A stretch of DNA of 21,417 nt, taken from a virus. The stretch spans positions 1 through 21,417 of IMG/VR virus record IMGVR_UViG_3300030451_000363; one strand, 5' to 3'. Each line of letters starts with the position of its first letter. Position 1 is the first letter of the stretch. Shown here in pieces: positions 21,114-21,417 of the stretch. The notes under the pieces were generated by a model. The model saw only the letters and a program-made list of their open reading frames with translations, was not told where the DNA came from and searched no databases. The translations under genes and the position numbers were made by a program.

Positions 21114-21417
21114 TTATCCTCTACGTGTCTGTCCAATAAAGTTTGTAAGCATGTCTGCTGCTTTTAATGCTTTGTCTTTATCAATACTTGCTTCTGTTTT
21201 AGCAAGATCAATAAGAGCATCTAGTGCTGCAATTGCTTTCTTTGCATTACGATCTAATTCTTTTTCTTCTTTAGCATTAGAAAGATTAGCACCTTCTTTG
21301 AACATATCCAACTGAATTTCCATTTCTTTAAGATCAAGTTCACGATTCTTGTTAGCAGCATTAACAGCTTCTTTTGCCATCTGTGTTTGAACTTTCTGTT
21401 GTTCAACACCCAAACGC
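21114..21417 (-). CDS. Probable portal protein, C-terminal segment (partial)
   Basis: The frame is open to the right edge of the window, and the visible residues begin RLGVEQQKVQTQMAKEAVNA. The TTG at 21413 is unlikely to be a real start because the frame continues beyond it. The segment is Gln/Glu/Lys/Ala-rich and continuously helical (RELDLKEMEIQLDMFKEGA, KELDRNAKKAIAALDALIDL), ending in TNFIGQTRRG. Portal proteins often end in such a coiled-coil segment, and the gene is followed by a small protein, the co-chaperonin and the scaffold. A different virion protein with a helical C-terminus cannot be ruled out. Confidence 0.6.
   Translation of the reverse strand, partial: RLGVEQQKVQTQMAKEAVNAANKNRELDLKEMEIQLDMFKEGANLSNAKEEKELDRNAKKAIAALDALIDLAKTEASIDKDKALKAADMLTNFIGQTRRG

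Overview
This window is a late (virion structure) module of a tailed double-stranded DNA phage. All credible genes lie on the minus strand and are packed almost without gaps, so transcription runs from high to low coordinates. The gene order (portal end, GroES-like co-chaperonin, scaffold, decoration protein, capsid, head-tail adaptors, fibres, nozzle, internal virion protein), the short-tail connector proteins and several small protein families point to an uncultured marine podovirus, perhaps related to the HMO-2011-like or pelagiphage lineages. That placement is an inference from protein character. No terminase, polymerase, integrase, tRNA or host gene is present, so the host is unknown.

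Layout in transcription order: 21417-20487 holds the portal C-terminus (cut by the window edge), a small conserved protein and a GroES-like co-chaperonin. An AT-rich intergenic stretch (20384-20486) with a candidate promoter and hairpins precedes the head operon: scaffold, a conserved 160-residue protein, a decoration-like protein and the major capsid protein (20383-17299). A strong terminator-like stem and a second candidate promoter (17194-17278) separate this from the next operon. That operon starts with a small beta-rich protein and an adaptor-like protein. It then runs through an unusual block of lysine/arginine-rich small proteins (16185-13933), three of which resemble domain families shared by marine phages and giant viruses (DUF5872-, DUF6321- and DUF5824-like). 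Two further small genes that are easily missed (13096-13272, 12977-13093) and a P22 gp4-like adaptor follow.

The low-coordinate half is tail and host recognition: a zinc-ribbon-like small protein, a repeat-rich fibre (661 aa), a very large adhesin with LamG, F5/8 and SPRY-like modules (1455 aa), a tail-fibre-assembly-like protein, a secreted small protein, a second fibre sharing its C-terminal domain with the first, a nozzle or stabilisation-like protein (624 aa), two small proteins, and the start of a large hydrophobic internal-virion or tape-measure-like protein that runs off the left edge.

The most notable signals are: near-complete absence of CCWGG (one copy found by eye) while Pro-Gly pairs are written as CCCGG or CCGGG (17 of 18); the basic-protein block; two adaptor-like proteins in one phage; a C-terminal domain shared by the two fibres; and repeated TAATG stop-start couplings. 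All counts were made by hand.
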